Shown here in pieces: positions 8,858-17,625 of a DNA stretch of 64,000 bases; position 1 is the first letter of the stretch, and every line of letters begins with the position of its first letter. Both the position numbers and the translations under genes were made by a program. The stretch covers positions 1 to 64,000 of the forward strand of contig NZ_JMKU01000012.1 of assembly GCF_000687165.1 (NCBI RefSeq), given 5' to 3'. Source of the stretch: Paracidovorax oryzae ATCC 19882. Its GTDB lineage: Bacteria > Pseudomonadota > Gammaproteobacteria > Burkholderiales > Burkholderiaceae_C. Under the pieces are notes generated by a model. It ran no database searches, was not told the DNA's origin, and saw only the letters and a list, made by a program, of their open reading frames with translations.

Positions 8858-9873
8858 CAGCCCGCCTGCAGGGTGCGGGCCACGCCGTCCTGCCAGCGCC
8901 AGGCATCGGCGCACATCCGGTCCAGGCCGTGGCGGGCCTTCCAGCCCAGCAGCCGTTCGGCCAGCCCCGGGTCCGCCCAGCAGGCGGCCACGTCCCCGGG
9001 CCGCCGCGCCACCACCTGGTAGGGCACCGGCCGGCCGCTCGCGGCCTCGAAGCCGCGCACCATCTCCAGCACCGACACGGGCCGCCCCGTGCCCAGGTTC
9101 ACCGTGAGCAGGCCGGGGTGCGCGCGCAGGTAGCGCAGCGCCGCCACGTGGCCATCGGCCAGGTCGCACACGTGGATGTAGTCGCGCACGCCCGTGCCGT
9201 CGGGGGTGGGGTAGTCGCCGCCGTACACGCTCAGGCGCTCGCGCAGCCCCACGGCCACCTGGGCCACGTAGGGCAGCAGGTTGTTGGGAACGTCCTGCGG
9301 GTCTTCGCCGATGAGGCCGCTTTCGTGCGCGCCCACGGGGTTGAAGTAGCGCAGCCGGGCGATGCGCCAGCGGCCGGGCTCCGAGGCGTCCACGTCGGCC
9401 AGCACCTGCTCCATCATGAGCTTGCTCTGGCCGTACGGGTTGGTGGCCGAGAGGGGGAAATCCTCGCGGATGGGCAGGGAGGCCGGCTCGCCGTACACGG
9501 TGGCGGACGAGGAGAACACCAGGGTGCGGACGTCCGCCTTGCGCATCGCGCGCAGCAGCGCCACCGTGCCGGCCACGTTGTTGTCGTAGTACGACAGCGG
9601 CTCCCGCACCGATTCGCCCACCGCCTTGAGCGCGGCGAAATGGATCACCGCATCGATGGAATGCTCCGCGAAGATCCGCGCGAGCAGGCCCTCGTCCCGC
9701 ACGTCGCCCTCGACCAGGTCGGGCACGCGGCCGGTGATGCGGCCCACGCGCTCCAGCACCGAGCGGCGGCTGTTGCAGAAGTTGTCCAGGATGAGGAATG
9801 GCAGCCCGGCCTCGGCCAGTGCCACGCAGGTATGCGAGCCGATGAATCCGGCCCCGCCCGTTACAAGTATCAC
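8857..9873 (-). CDS. galE: UDP-hexose 4-epimerase (GalE type, probable UDP-GlcNAc/GalNAc epimerase for Pel)
   Basis: 338 residues, short-chain-dehydrogenase fold. NAD-binding GGAGFIG is at 6-12, catalytic Ser in SSSATVYG (122-129) and Tyr147/Lys151 in NPYGQSK. A GTG start at 9873 is chosen because the protein then begins MILVTGG and GGGAG lies 8 bases upstream; a longer upstream ATG would add an unusual extension. At the gatekeeper position the sequence is GDVAACWAD, with Cys298 where E. coli GalE has Tyr299 and human GALE has Cys307. The small residue is known to admit N-acetylated sugars. The gene is divergent from pelA, so it probably supplies UDP-GalNAc for Pel (PelX-like role, inferred). 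Confidence 0.93.
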   Translation of the reverse strand: MILVTGGAGFIGSHTCVALAEAGLPFLILDNFCNSRRSVLERVGRITGRVPDLVEGDVRDEGLLARIFAEHSIDAVIHFAALKAVGESVREPLSYYDNNVAGTVALLRAMRKADVRTLVFSSSATVYGEPASLPIREDFPLSATNPYGQSKLMMEQVLADVDASEPGRWRIARLRYFNPVGAHESGLIGEDPQDVPNNLLPYVAQVAVGLRERLSVYGGDYPTPDGTGVRDYIHVCDLADGHVAALRYLRAHPGLLTVNLGTGRPVSVLEMVRGFEAASGRPVPYQVVARRPGDVAACWADPGLAERLLGWKARHGLDRMCADAWRWQDGVARTLQAG

Positions 9874-10197
9874 GCGATCTGCTCCCAGTGAATCCACCCT
9901 ATTCTGGCCTGCGTAATACCGGGAGGCCAACTCCGGAATGCGGTCCGCGCGCAAGCCCGGGCCCCTGCCGGAAGGGGGATCTGCTGAAAGCAGCAAAGAG
10001 TGCACCAGAATTGATACTTATTGAAACAATACAATAAATTGTTTTTTTCTATGGGATTAACCACAGCGTCCGGCTTGGGCCACGATGTATTCCATAGGAG
10101 GGAGTGACCCGAGACCCACAGGGCAAGGCGCTCCGGCGGGCCCCGCCAATCGCGGGCAAACCCTTAGACGTTTTCTCACCCATAAGCCCAACGAGCC
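9874..10197. promoter_or_regulatory. Divergent galE-pelA control region
   Basis: 324 bases without a supported gene. The centre (10005-10060) is strikingly AT-rich for this genome and contains an inverted repeat AAACAAT-N7-ATTGTTT (10024-10030/10038-10044) overlapping the palindrome CAATAAATTG. The 150 bases next to pelA are GC-rich again and can fold locally (for example GGCGGGCCCCGCC). I see no clear sigma-70 boxes. Confidence 0.6.
10030..10043. promoter_or_regulatory. FleQ-like box upstream of pelA
   Basis: TACAATAAATTGTT matches 10 of 14 positions of the Pseudomonas FleQ consensus GTCANTAAATTGAC, with the palindromic core CAATAAATTG (10032-10041) exact. FleQ is the c-di-GMP-responsive enhancer-binding protein that controls pel in P. 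aeruginosa. Whether a FleQ homologue acts here is unknown, and AT-rich palindromes can arise by chance. Confidence 0.4.
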
Positions 10198-13062
10198 GTG
10201 TCCAGACGCCTGAGACTGTTGTTTTTCTGCTTGATCGCGCAGCTTTCCGCGGCGGTGGCCTGGGCCGCGCCGCCGGCGGTGGCGCTGCATTACGGGCCCT
10301 CCGCCCCGCTGTCCGAGCTGAAGGTGTTCGACATCGTGGTGGTCGAGCCAGGCCACGGCTACGACCCGCAGTCCTTCGCGAAGACGGGCAGCGCCCTCTA
10401 TGCCTATGTTTCCGTGGCCGAGGTGCAGTCCTCGCGCGCGTATTTCCGCGACATTCCCGATGCCTGGAAGATGGCCCGCAACGGCGCCTGGAACTCCGAG
10501 GTGATCGACCAGACGCCCGCCGAGTGGCCCGAATTCTTCGCCACCCGGGTGGTCGCTCCCCTGTGGGAGAAAGGCTATCGGGGCTTCTTCCTCGACACGC
10601 TGGATTCGTACCGGCTGGCAAAGCAGTTCGACGAGGCGGCGCAGCAGCAGGGCCTCGTGCGGGTGATCGAGACGCTGCACCAGCGCTTTCCCGGCATCCG
10701 GCTGATCCTGAACCGGGGCTTCGAGATCGTGCCCCGGGTCAAGGACAAAGTGCAAATGGTCGCCGCCGAGTCGCTCTTCCAGGGATGGAACGCCAACACG
10801 CGCCGCTACGAGGAAGTGAAGGCCTCCGACCGGGAATGGCTGCTGGGGCAGCTGCGCACCATCCACGAGCGCGACGGCCTGCCGGTCCTGGCCATCGACT
10901 ACGTGCCGCCCGCCGACCGGGAACTCACCCGCGCGACGGCCGAGCGCATCAAGGCCCTGGGCTTCATCCCCTGGGTGACCGACGGGCAGGTGGGTACCGT
11001 GGGCGTGGGCAGCATCGAGCTGGTGCCCCGCCGGGTGCTGGTCGTCTATTACGGCGGCGAATCGCTGTCGCTCAACTATTCGTCGCCCCACCGCTTCCTG
11101 CAGATGCCGCTCAACCACATGGGCTATGTGGTGGACTACGCGGACGTGCGCAACCCGCTGCCCGAAGGCATCCTGCAGGACCGGTACGCGGGCATCGTCA
11201 CCTGGTTCTCGGGCTACCTGCCCGAGGGCCGCGTGCGCACCGTGAGCCAATGGCTGTCCGCGCGGCTCGGCGAACGCATGCCGCTCGCCGTGATGGGCAA
11301 CTTCGGCTTCGCGCTGGACCGGCAGTTCAACGAGGCGCTGGGCATCAAGGGCAACGCGAGCCCGCCGCGCGGCGAGCAGCGGGTGGCCGTGCAGGACCCG
11401 ATGATGGGTTTCGAGCTGGCCGTGCAGCCTTCCAGCGGCTCGCGCTTCGAATGGGTGATGCGCAACGGTGCCCCGGCCCTGCAGCCCGCGCGCGCGCTGA
11501 TCGAGCACCGCGACGCGCGCGGCGGCTCGTACCTGGGCGGCGCCATCCTGCCGTGGGGCGGCTTCGTCGTCGATCCCTTCGTGGTGACGGAAGTGCCCGG
11601 CACCGACTACGCCCGCTGGATGGTCGATCCCTTCGCCTTCCTCACGCAGGCGCTGCGGCTGCAGCCCGTGCCGGTGCCGGACATCACCACCGAAAACGGC
11701 CGGCGCCTGCTGTTCTCGCACGTGGACGGCGACGGCTTCCCCTCGCGCGCGGAGCTGGCGGGCAGCCCCAACGCGGGCGGCGTGCTGCTCAAGGAAATTT
11801 TCGAGAAATACACCCAGGTGCCGCAGACCATGTCGGTCATCGAGGCCGAGGTCGCGCCGCACGGGCTGCACCCCGACACCAGCGCGGAGATGGAGGACAT
11901 CGCGCGGCGCATGTTCCGCCTGCCGCACGTGGAGATCGCCAGCCACACGTATTCGCACCCGTTCCTCTGGGACCGCAGCGTGCGCCACGGCCTGTTCAGC
12001 GACAACTCGGAAGCGGCCATGAGCCTGGACGTGCCGGGCTACACCATGGACCTGCGCCGCGAGATCGTGGGCTCCACCGACTACATCAACAGCCGGCTCG
12101 CCCCGCCCGACAAGCGCGTGAAGATCCTGCTGTGGTCGGGAGACACCGCACCCAACGCGGAGGCGCTCGAGATCACCGAGCGCGCGGGCCTGCTGAACAT
12201 GAATGGCGGCGACACCTCCATCACGCGCACCAATCCGTCGCTCACCGCCATCGGCGCCTTCGGCATCCAGAAGAACGGTTACCTGCAGGTGTACGCGCCC
12301 ATCACCAACGAGAACATCTATACCAACCTCTGGAAAGGCCCTTACTACGGCTTCGAGCAGGTGATCCAGAGCTTCGAGATGACCGACAGGCCCCGGCGCA
12401 TCAAGCCGGTGGACATCTACTACCACGTGTATTCCGCCAGCAAGCGCGCCGGACTGAACGCGCTGCGCAAGGTGTACGACTGGGCCACGGCGCAGCCGCT
12501 GCACCCGGTGTTCGCATCGGAATACATCCGCAAGGTGCGCGACTTCCACACCATAGCCATCGCGCGCGACGGCGATGGCTGGCGCGTGCGCGGCGACGGC
12601 GAGCTGCGCACGCTGCGCCTGCCCGGCGCGCTCGGCATGCCGCAACTGGCCACCAGCCATGGCGTGGCAGGCTATCGCGGTGGGCTGGAAGGCCTGTACG
12701 TGCACCTCACGGGCGGATCGGCCTGGCTGCGCACGGACCCGGCCTCCGGCATGTCGGGCAACACCACGGAGCCTGCCCCGGCGGCAGCCACGGCGGCACG
12801 GCCGACGCCCTACCTGCTCGAAGCCAATGCCCGGATCGCGGACTGGAGCGTGGCGGCCGACGGCACGCGCGCCGATTTCCGGCTCACGGGCCATGCCCCC
12901 CTCGCTTTCAGCCTCGCGAACGCGCGCGGCTGCCAAGTGCGCGCCGACCAGCGCACCATCGCCCCGGAACGCACGGCCCCCGCCACGGCCGGCACCGACG
13001 TCCTCGCCTACCGACTGACCCATGCTGCTGCGCAAATCCAGCTCCAGTGCCCAGCCCGCTGA
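10198..13062 (+). CDS. pelA: PelA: Pel polysaccharide hydrolase/deacetylase
   Basis: 954 residues (P. aeruginosa PelA is about 948). Signal peptide is about 1-24. The N-terminal glycosidase barrel (about 30-280) has Asp133 in FFLDTLDSY and Glu191 in VAAESLFQGW. Their 58-residue spacing equals that of catalytic Asp160/Glu218 in P. aeruginosa PelA. The NodB-like deacetylase (about 500-750) shows metal ligands in SHVDGDGF (Asp510/512) and ASHTYSH (His583, His587). It partially deacetylates and trims Pel in the periplasm, giving the polymer its positive charge. Start is GTG; a TAA lies in frame 5 codons upstream, so no longer start exists. The end overlaps pelB by 41 bases. Confidence 0.97.
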   Translation: MSRRLRLLFFCLIAQLSAAVAWAAPPAVALHYGPSAPLSELKVFDIVVVEPGHGYDPQSFAKTGSALYAYVSVAEVQSSRAYFRDIPDAWKMARNGAWNSEVIDQTPAEWPEFFATRVVAPLWEKGYRGFFLDTLDSYRLAKQFDEAAQQQGLVRVIETLHQRFPGIRLILNRGFEIVPRVKDKVQMVAAESLFQGWNANTRRYEEVKASDREWLLGQLRTIHERDGLPVLAIDYVPPADRELTRATAERIKALGFIPWVTDGQVGTVGVGSIELVPRRVLVVYYGGESLSLNYSSPHRFLQMPLNHMGYVVDYADVRNPLPEGILQDRYAGIVTWFSGYLPEGRVRTVSQWLSARLGERMPLAVMGNFGFALDRQFNEALGIKGNASPPRGEQRVAVQDPMMGFELAVQPSSGSRFEWVMRNGAPALQPARALIEHRDARGGSYLGGAILPWGGFVVDPFVVTEVPGTDYARWMVDPFAFLTQALRLQPVPVPDITTENGRRLLFSHVDGDGFPSRAELAGSPNAGGVLLKEIFEKYTQVPQTMSVIEAEVAPHGLHPDTSAEMEDIARRMFRLPHVEIASHTYSHPFLWDRSVRHGLFSDNSEAAMSLDVPGYTMDLRREIVGSTDYINSRLAPPDKRVKILLWSGDTAPNAEALEITERAGLLNMNGGDTSITRTNPSLTAIGAFGIQKNGYLQVYAPITNENIYTNLWKGPYYGFEQVIQSFEMTDRPRRIKPVDIYYHVYSASKRAGLNALRKVYDWATAQPLHPVFASEYIRKVRDFHTIAIARDGDGWRVRGDGELRTLRLPGALGMPQLATSHGVAGYRGGLEGLYVHLTGGSAWLRTDPASGMSGNTTEPAPAAATAARPTPYLLEANARIADWSVAADGTRADFRLTGHAPLAFSLANARGCQVRADQRTIAPERTAPATAGTDVLAYRLTHAAAQIQLQCPAR

Positions 13063-16000
13063 GCGGCCCGTCCTGGCGCCGCCCTGGCTGATCACGCTGC
13101 TCGCCGGCATGGTGGGCGGCGGCCTGTGGCTGCTCTACCCGCGGCAGGATCTGGAACGCCGGCTGGCCGAGACCGAGAACTCCGCGCTCTCGGTCGCCTA
13201 CCTGCACAACCTGCTGCGCAGCGATCCGGACAACCCGCGCCTGCGGTTGCTGCTGGCGCAGCGGCAGATCGCCGTCGGCCAGATGGGCGACGCGCGCGCC
13301 ACGCTGCAGCCCGCGCTGGACTCGTCCGACCCGCAGATCCACCGCGACGCGCTCTGGGCACTCTGGGAGTTGTCGTACGCCGAGTACCAGCGCACGCCCG
13401 AGCGGGAGGCCACCTACCGCAAGGCCATGCGCGAGGACCTGCTGCGGCAGTTGCGCGCCCTGTCCGCCGAACCCTGGCCGCTGGAGCGCCGCGTGCTGCT
13501 GACGCGCCGCGCCGCCGAGCTTCAGGACCGCGTGCTCGGGGCCGCGATGACCCGCAGGATGGCCGAGGAGGCCACCGATCCGCGGGAAGCCGCCCTGCTC
13601 TACGAGCGCGCCGCGAAGGAGGCCCTGGGCCAGTCGGACTACGCGGGCTCCGCGGAGCTGTACCTGCTGGCACGCCGCGCCACGCCCGACGCGGAGCAGG
13701 CCAAGGCCTTCTACATGGCCGCGGTGCGCACCCTGCAGTCGGGCAACCGCCCCGTGGAAGCGCTGGAGATGGCCGAGCGCGAGATCGGCCCGCTGGCGAA
13801 GGATCCGCAGGTGCTGCTGATGATCACGCAGCTGGCGCGCGCGGCCGGCAAGCCCGCCGTCGCGGACCGCTACGTGCGGCAGCTGCTGCGCATGTCCTGG
13901 CTGCGGCAATGGGAGGACGATGCCACCGCGCTGGCCGCGGCGGTGCCTCCCGTCGGCGCGATGCTGCGCCCCATGGCCTGGCACGTATCCCCCGCGCCCG
14001 CCCCGGCTCCGGCGCAGCGCTACGACGATGGCGCCCACCTGCTGCGCCCGCCCGTGCTCACCCTGCCGTCCGCGGAGGCCGGGGCCGGCACGGCGCACGG
14101 CTGGGGATTTCGCCGCACGGCAGGCCCCGCTCCAGCGCCCGCACCCGCTGCTCCAGCCGTGGCGGCCCCGCCCGTGCCGATCCCCGCGCACCTGCTGCCC
14201 TACGACGAGAAGATCTACGGCATCGCGTTCGAGGTCTTCCTGGAAAACCGCAAGCTCGACGACGCCTGGCTGATCGCACATGCCGCGGTGCAGGCACGGC
14301 CCGACGACATGGCCTGGCGCGAACGGCTCGCCCAGGTGTCGGAATGGTCGCAGCGGCCCGGCGTGGCGCTGCAGAACTGGCTGGTGGTGGCCCAGCGCAC
14401 GCAAAAAGAGGCCGCCTGGCAGGCCGTGCTGCGCATCGCGCCCGGACAGTTCGACGACACGGCCCTGGTGCAGGCCATCCGCTTCCAGCTGCGCCAGCGG
14501 CCGGACGATTTCACGCTGATCCGCCAGCTGGTGGCCACCTACGAACGCATCGGCGAGCCCCAGCCGGCCATCGACTACCTGCGCCAGCACGGCAAGATAC
14601 CCGAGGCGGTGGAGCTGCTGGCCCAGCTGGCCGAGCGCGCGGGGCAGCCCACGCTGGCGCTGGAGACATGGCGCCGCCTGCTGGCGGACCCGAAGCAGCT
14701 CACCCCCGAGCGGGCCATGCGCGCGGCCGTGCTCGCGCTCACCCACGACCGGCCCGACGAGGGCCTGGGCTGGCTGGAGGCCGCCCAGCAGCGGCAGGCG
14801 CCTTCGGAAGCGACCGCCATGGACTTCTGGCGCCTGACGGGCCAGCTGGCCGAGAGCCGGCAGCGGCAGGCCCTGGCCGTGCAGGCCTACCGGGCGCTGG
14901 TGGGCGCCAAGGACCACGACCGCTCCGACTACGACGCGCTGATCCGCCTGCTCATGGCCGACCAGCCGCTCGAGGCCGCCAAGGTGTCGGCGCTCGCCTG
15001 GGAGAAATTCGGCGACCCGCGCTACCTCGTGGACGCGCTCTCGGTCTATTCCAGCCGCAACCAGTGGGAGGCGATGGGCGCCCTGATGCGCAAGCTGGAA
15101 GACGGCTCGCAGGAGACGAAGCAGGCGGTCGCCGCCCTGCGGGAGATTCCCGAGTTCCTGCGCCTGGCGGGCGGCTATTACCAGGCCCAGGGCGACCTCG
15201 CCCGCGCGCGGCGCTATTACGAGGACGGCCTGCGCGCCAGCCCCGATTCGTCCGAGATGCGGCAGGCGCTGATCTGGCTGTTCATCGACAGCAACGATGC
15301 GGTCGCGCTGCGCACCCTGCTGACCACGCAGGAGCGCCGCTGGGCGCGCGACGAGGACGTGCACGACGCGCTCGCCGCCGCCTACCAGGCGCTCTCGCTG
15401 CCGCAGGTCGCGCTGGAGCGCTACCTCACGCCGCGCGTGGCGCAGCACCAGGACGATTTCCTGTGGCTCATGAACTATGCGGACGCGCTGGACCAGAACC
15501 AGCAGACCGACCGCTCCTGGCGCCTGCGCCGCGAACTGCTCTCGCGCGAATGGCGCGCGGCCCGGCAGGCAGGCGAAGGCGGCAGGCGGCTCACGCCGCA
15601 GGAGGCCCGCGCCCGCTGGCTCACCGAGGAAGGGCTGGACACCACGCGCCGCGTGGCCCGCGCCCGCCTCATGCTCACCCAGCGGCCCGGCGATCCGGCG
15701 CTGGACGTGCTGCGCGAACTGCTGCGCATGGACACGGACGACCGCAACCGCATGTCCAATGCGGCGGCGGAAACCGCCATCGGCTGGCTGCAGGACGCCG
15801 GCGAGTACACCGCCGAGCGCGGCTACCTCTGGCAGCAGTACGCCCGCGCCCGCGGCACGCGCACCAACCGGCCGCTCTGGGCCGAGATCACGGTGGCGCT
15901 GGCCGAGGACGACAAGGCCGCCACCGGCCAGCTGCTGGAGGGCTTCGACGAGCGCCTGCCCCGCTACGACCGCGTCAATGCCGCCCGCGCGGTGGACGAC

Positions 16001-17032
16001 GTGCGGCTCGCGCAGACCGCGGCCTTCGAGGCGCAGGGCGAGCAACGGGAGGACGAACCCCTGCAGCTGCAGCTCACCGAAACCCTGCTGGCGTTCAGCG
16101 ACCATGCCGGCGGCTACGGCAAGATCCAGCAGCTGGGCGGCCTGGACGAGGACGAGGCCGGCAGCCGTTTCCACATCGCCTTCAATCCGCGCATGGCGCT
16201 GGACCTGGAGTTCGCCAGCATCCGGCGCCGCTCCACCGACCCGCTGGTGGTGGTGAATCCGCCGGATGAAAGCGTGTTCGACGCCCGCCTGCACTGGCGC
16301 CATCCGGACGGGGAGACCACGCTGCGCGCGGGCCGCCGCGTGAGCTTCCAGGTCTATACGCCCGTGCAGATCGAGCACGAGCAGCGCATCGACAACCGCC
16401 TGTCGCTGCGCATGGAACTGGGATTCCAGCTGCCCAGCCAGGAAAGCCTGGCGTTGCGCATCGCCGGCATGAAACGCCGCGCGGGCGCCAGCCTGCGCTA
16501 CCAGGCATCGCGCCTGGACCGTTTCGTGCTCGAATACGCGGACGAGCGCTACCGCCTGCAGACCGGCGCCGACCTCGGCAGCGGACGGCACACCACGCTG
16601 AGCTACATCCACACCTACCGGCAGGAGGCGCCGCTGCTGGAGTTCGGCGCGTTCTGGTCGCGGCACGATTTCTCGCGCAACGACATCTTCTCGCTCGCCC
16701 CGCGCGACCGCGAATTCCAGCGCTACCTGCTGCCCGGGGTCGTTCCGGGGCCGGACTACTTCCTGCCCGACAGCTTCACCTACTACGGGCTGCAGGTATC
16801 GACCAACATGCGCTACGAGGAAGAGTATTCCCGCACGCTGCGGCCCTACGCCAGCGCGAGCCGCACCTGGCACAGCCGGCTCGGGCCGGGCTACGAGGTG
16901 CGGCTGGGCATGGCCGGCAGCGTGCTGGGCGGCGACCACCTGGGCCTGACCTGGGGCCTGAGCAAGTCCGGACTGCAGCTGCAGCAGGGGCTCAACCGCA
17001 ACCTGGTCTTCAGCTACCGGCTGCATTTCTGA
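13022..17032 (+). CDS. pelB: PelB: outer-membrane Pel export porin with TPR scaffold
   Basis: 1336 residues, longer than the roughly 1190 of P. aeruginosa PelB. There is one N-terminal membrane segment (about 20-40, LITLLAGMVGGGLWLLY), then many TPR repeats (about 50-1050), then a C-terminal beta-barrel of alternating polar/aromatic strands ending NLVFSYRLHF, with a terminal Phe typical of outer-membrane proteins. The TPRs bind PelA and the barrel passes Pel out. A Pro/Ala-rich linker (about 322-382, PAPAPAPAQR and similar) splits the TPR array and accounts for part of the extra length. It overlaps pelA by 41 bases. Confidence 0.95.
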   Translation: MLLRKSSSSAQPAERPVLAPPWLITLLAGMVGGGLWLLYPRQDLERRLAETENSALSVAYLHNLLRSDPDNPRLRLLLAQRQIAVGQMGDARATLQPALDSSDPQIHRDALWALWELSYAEYQRTPEREATYRKAMREDLLRQLRALSAEPWPLERRVLLTRRAAELQDRVLGAAMTRRMAEEATDPREAALLYERAAKEALGQSDYAGSAELYLLARRATPDAEQAKAFYMAAVRTLQSGNRPVEALEMAEREIGPLAKDPQVLLMITQLARAAGKPAVADRYVRQLLRMSWLRQWEDDATALAAAVPPVGAMLRPMAWHVSPAPAPAPAQRYDDGAHLLRPPVLTLPSAEAGAGTAHGWGFRRTAGPAPAPAPAAPAVAAPPVPIPAHLLPYDEKIYGIAFEVFLENRKLDDAWLIAHAAVQARPDDMAWRERLAQVSEWSQRPGVALQNWLVVAQRTQKEAAWQAVLRIAPGQFDDTALVQAIRFQLRQRPDDFTLIRQLVATYERIGEPQPAIDYLRQHGKIPEAVELLAQLAERAGQPTLALETWRRLLADPKQLTPERAMRAAVLALTHDRPDEGLGWLEAAQQRQAPSEATAMDFWRLTGQLAESRQRQALAVQAYRALVGAKDHDRSDYDALIRLLMADQPLEAAKVSALAWEKFGDPRYLVDALSVYSSRNQWEAMGALMRKLEDGSQETKQAVAALREIPEFLRLAGGYYQAQGDLARARRYYEDGLRASPDSSEMRQALIWLFIDSNDAVALRTLLTTQERRWARDEDVHDALAAAYQALSLPQVALERYLTPRVAQHQDDFLWLMNYADALDQNQQTDRSWRLRRELLSREWRAARQAGEGGRRLTPQEARARWLTEEGLDTTRRVARARLMLTQRPGDPALDVLRELLRMDTDDRNRMSNAAAETAIGWLQDAGEYTAERGYLWQQYARARGTRTNRPLWAEITVALAEDDKAATGQLLEGFDERLPRYDRVNAARAVDDVRLAQTAAFEAQGEQREDEPLQLQLTETLLAFSDHAGGYGKIQQLGGLDEDEAGSRFHIAFNPRMALDLEFASIRRRSTDPLVVVNPPDESVFDARLHWRHPDGETTLRAGRRVSFQVYTPVQIEHEQRIDNRLSLRMELGFQLPSQESLALRIAGMKRRAGASLRYQASRLDRFVLEYADERYRLQTGADLGSGRHTTLSYIHTYRQEAPLLEFGAFWSRHDFSRNDIFSLAPRDREFQRYLLPGVVPGPDYFLPDSFTYYGLQVSTNMRYEEEYSRTLRPYASASRTWHSRLGPGYEVRLGMAGSVLGGDHLGLTWGLSKSGLQLQQGLNRNLVFSYRLHF

Positions 17033-17063
17033 CGCGTTTCTCCCAACAAGAAAGGACTCTCCC

Positions 17064-17618
17064 ATGCCACATCCACGCACCCTGCTGCAACGCCTGCGCA
17101 ACGGCGCTGCCGGCGGCCTGATCCTGGTGATGCTCGCGGCGTGCTCCACCATCGACCGCGGGACGCCCCCGCCGCTGGAGCGCAATGCCAGCTGGGTCGT
17201 CCTGCCGTTCGCCAACCACACGGAAACGCCGCTGGCCGGCAACCGCGCGGAAGCCATCGCGCTGGCCCTGCTGCAGGCACGCGGCGTGGGCCGCGTGCAG
17301 CGCTACCCGGGCGGCACGCAGCAGGAAGCCCTGTTCGACGCGGGGGACGCCAAGCGCCAGGAAGAGGTGCTGGCCTGGGCGCGCGAGAAGCAGGCCAGAT
17401 ACGCGCTGGCCGGCGCGGTGGACGAATGGCGCTACAAGGTCGGCGTGGACGGCGAACCCGCGGCCGGCGTCACCCTGCAGATCATCGACGTCGCCACCGG
17501 CGACACGCTGTGGAGCGGCACGGGCGGCAAGAGCGGATGGAGCCGCGAGTCCCTCTCGGGCGTGGCACAGAAGCTGATCCGCAGCCTGATGGATTCCGGC
17601 CTGTCCGGTGCCCGCTGA
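17064..17618 (+). CDS. pelC: PelC: outer-membrane lipoprotein of Pel export
   Basis: 184 residues with a lipoprotein signal ending MLAAC (Cys27). PelC forms a dodecameric ring on the periplasmic face of the outer membrane that funnels Pel to the PelB barrel. The mature part shows the family features VVLPFANHTETPLAGNRAE near the start and a VTLQIIDVATGDTLWSG strand-turn late. The gene follows pelB by 31 bases with a good ribosome site (AGAAAGGA), and its stop lies just before pelD. Confidence 0.93.
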   Translation: MPHPRTLLQRLRNGAAGGLILVMLAACSTIDRGTPPPLERNASWVVLPFANHTETPLAGNRAEAIALALLQARGVGRVQRYPGGTQQEALFDAGDAKRQEEVLAWAREKQARYALAGAVDEWRYKVGVDGEPAAGVTLQIIDVATGDTLWSGTGGKSGWSRESLSGVAQKLIRSLMDSGLSGAR

Positions 17619-17625
17619 CCCCGCC

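Noticed and set aside
10096-10106. AGGAGG before GTG 10104 as the pelA ribosome site
   Set aside because: The GTG is in a different frame from pelA, spacing is only two bases, and a TAA blocks the pelA frame upstream of 10185.
10104-10170. CACAGGGCAA-containing leader of pelA resembling the 5' half of a GEMM-I c-di-GMP riboswitch
   Set aside because: The second conserved block (GGGACGCAAAGCC-type) and the tetraloop-receptor arrangement are missing, so the match is probably chance.
10057-13110. 1017-codon minus-strand frame opposite pelA
   Set aside because: Low-complexity shadow of pelA with no domain.
12908-17257. Very long open frame (1449 codons) on the minus strand opposite pelB
   Set aside because: Antisense of a GC3-biased gene; no recognisable domain, and pelB itself is certain.
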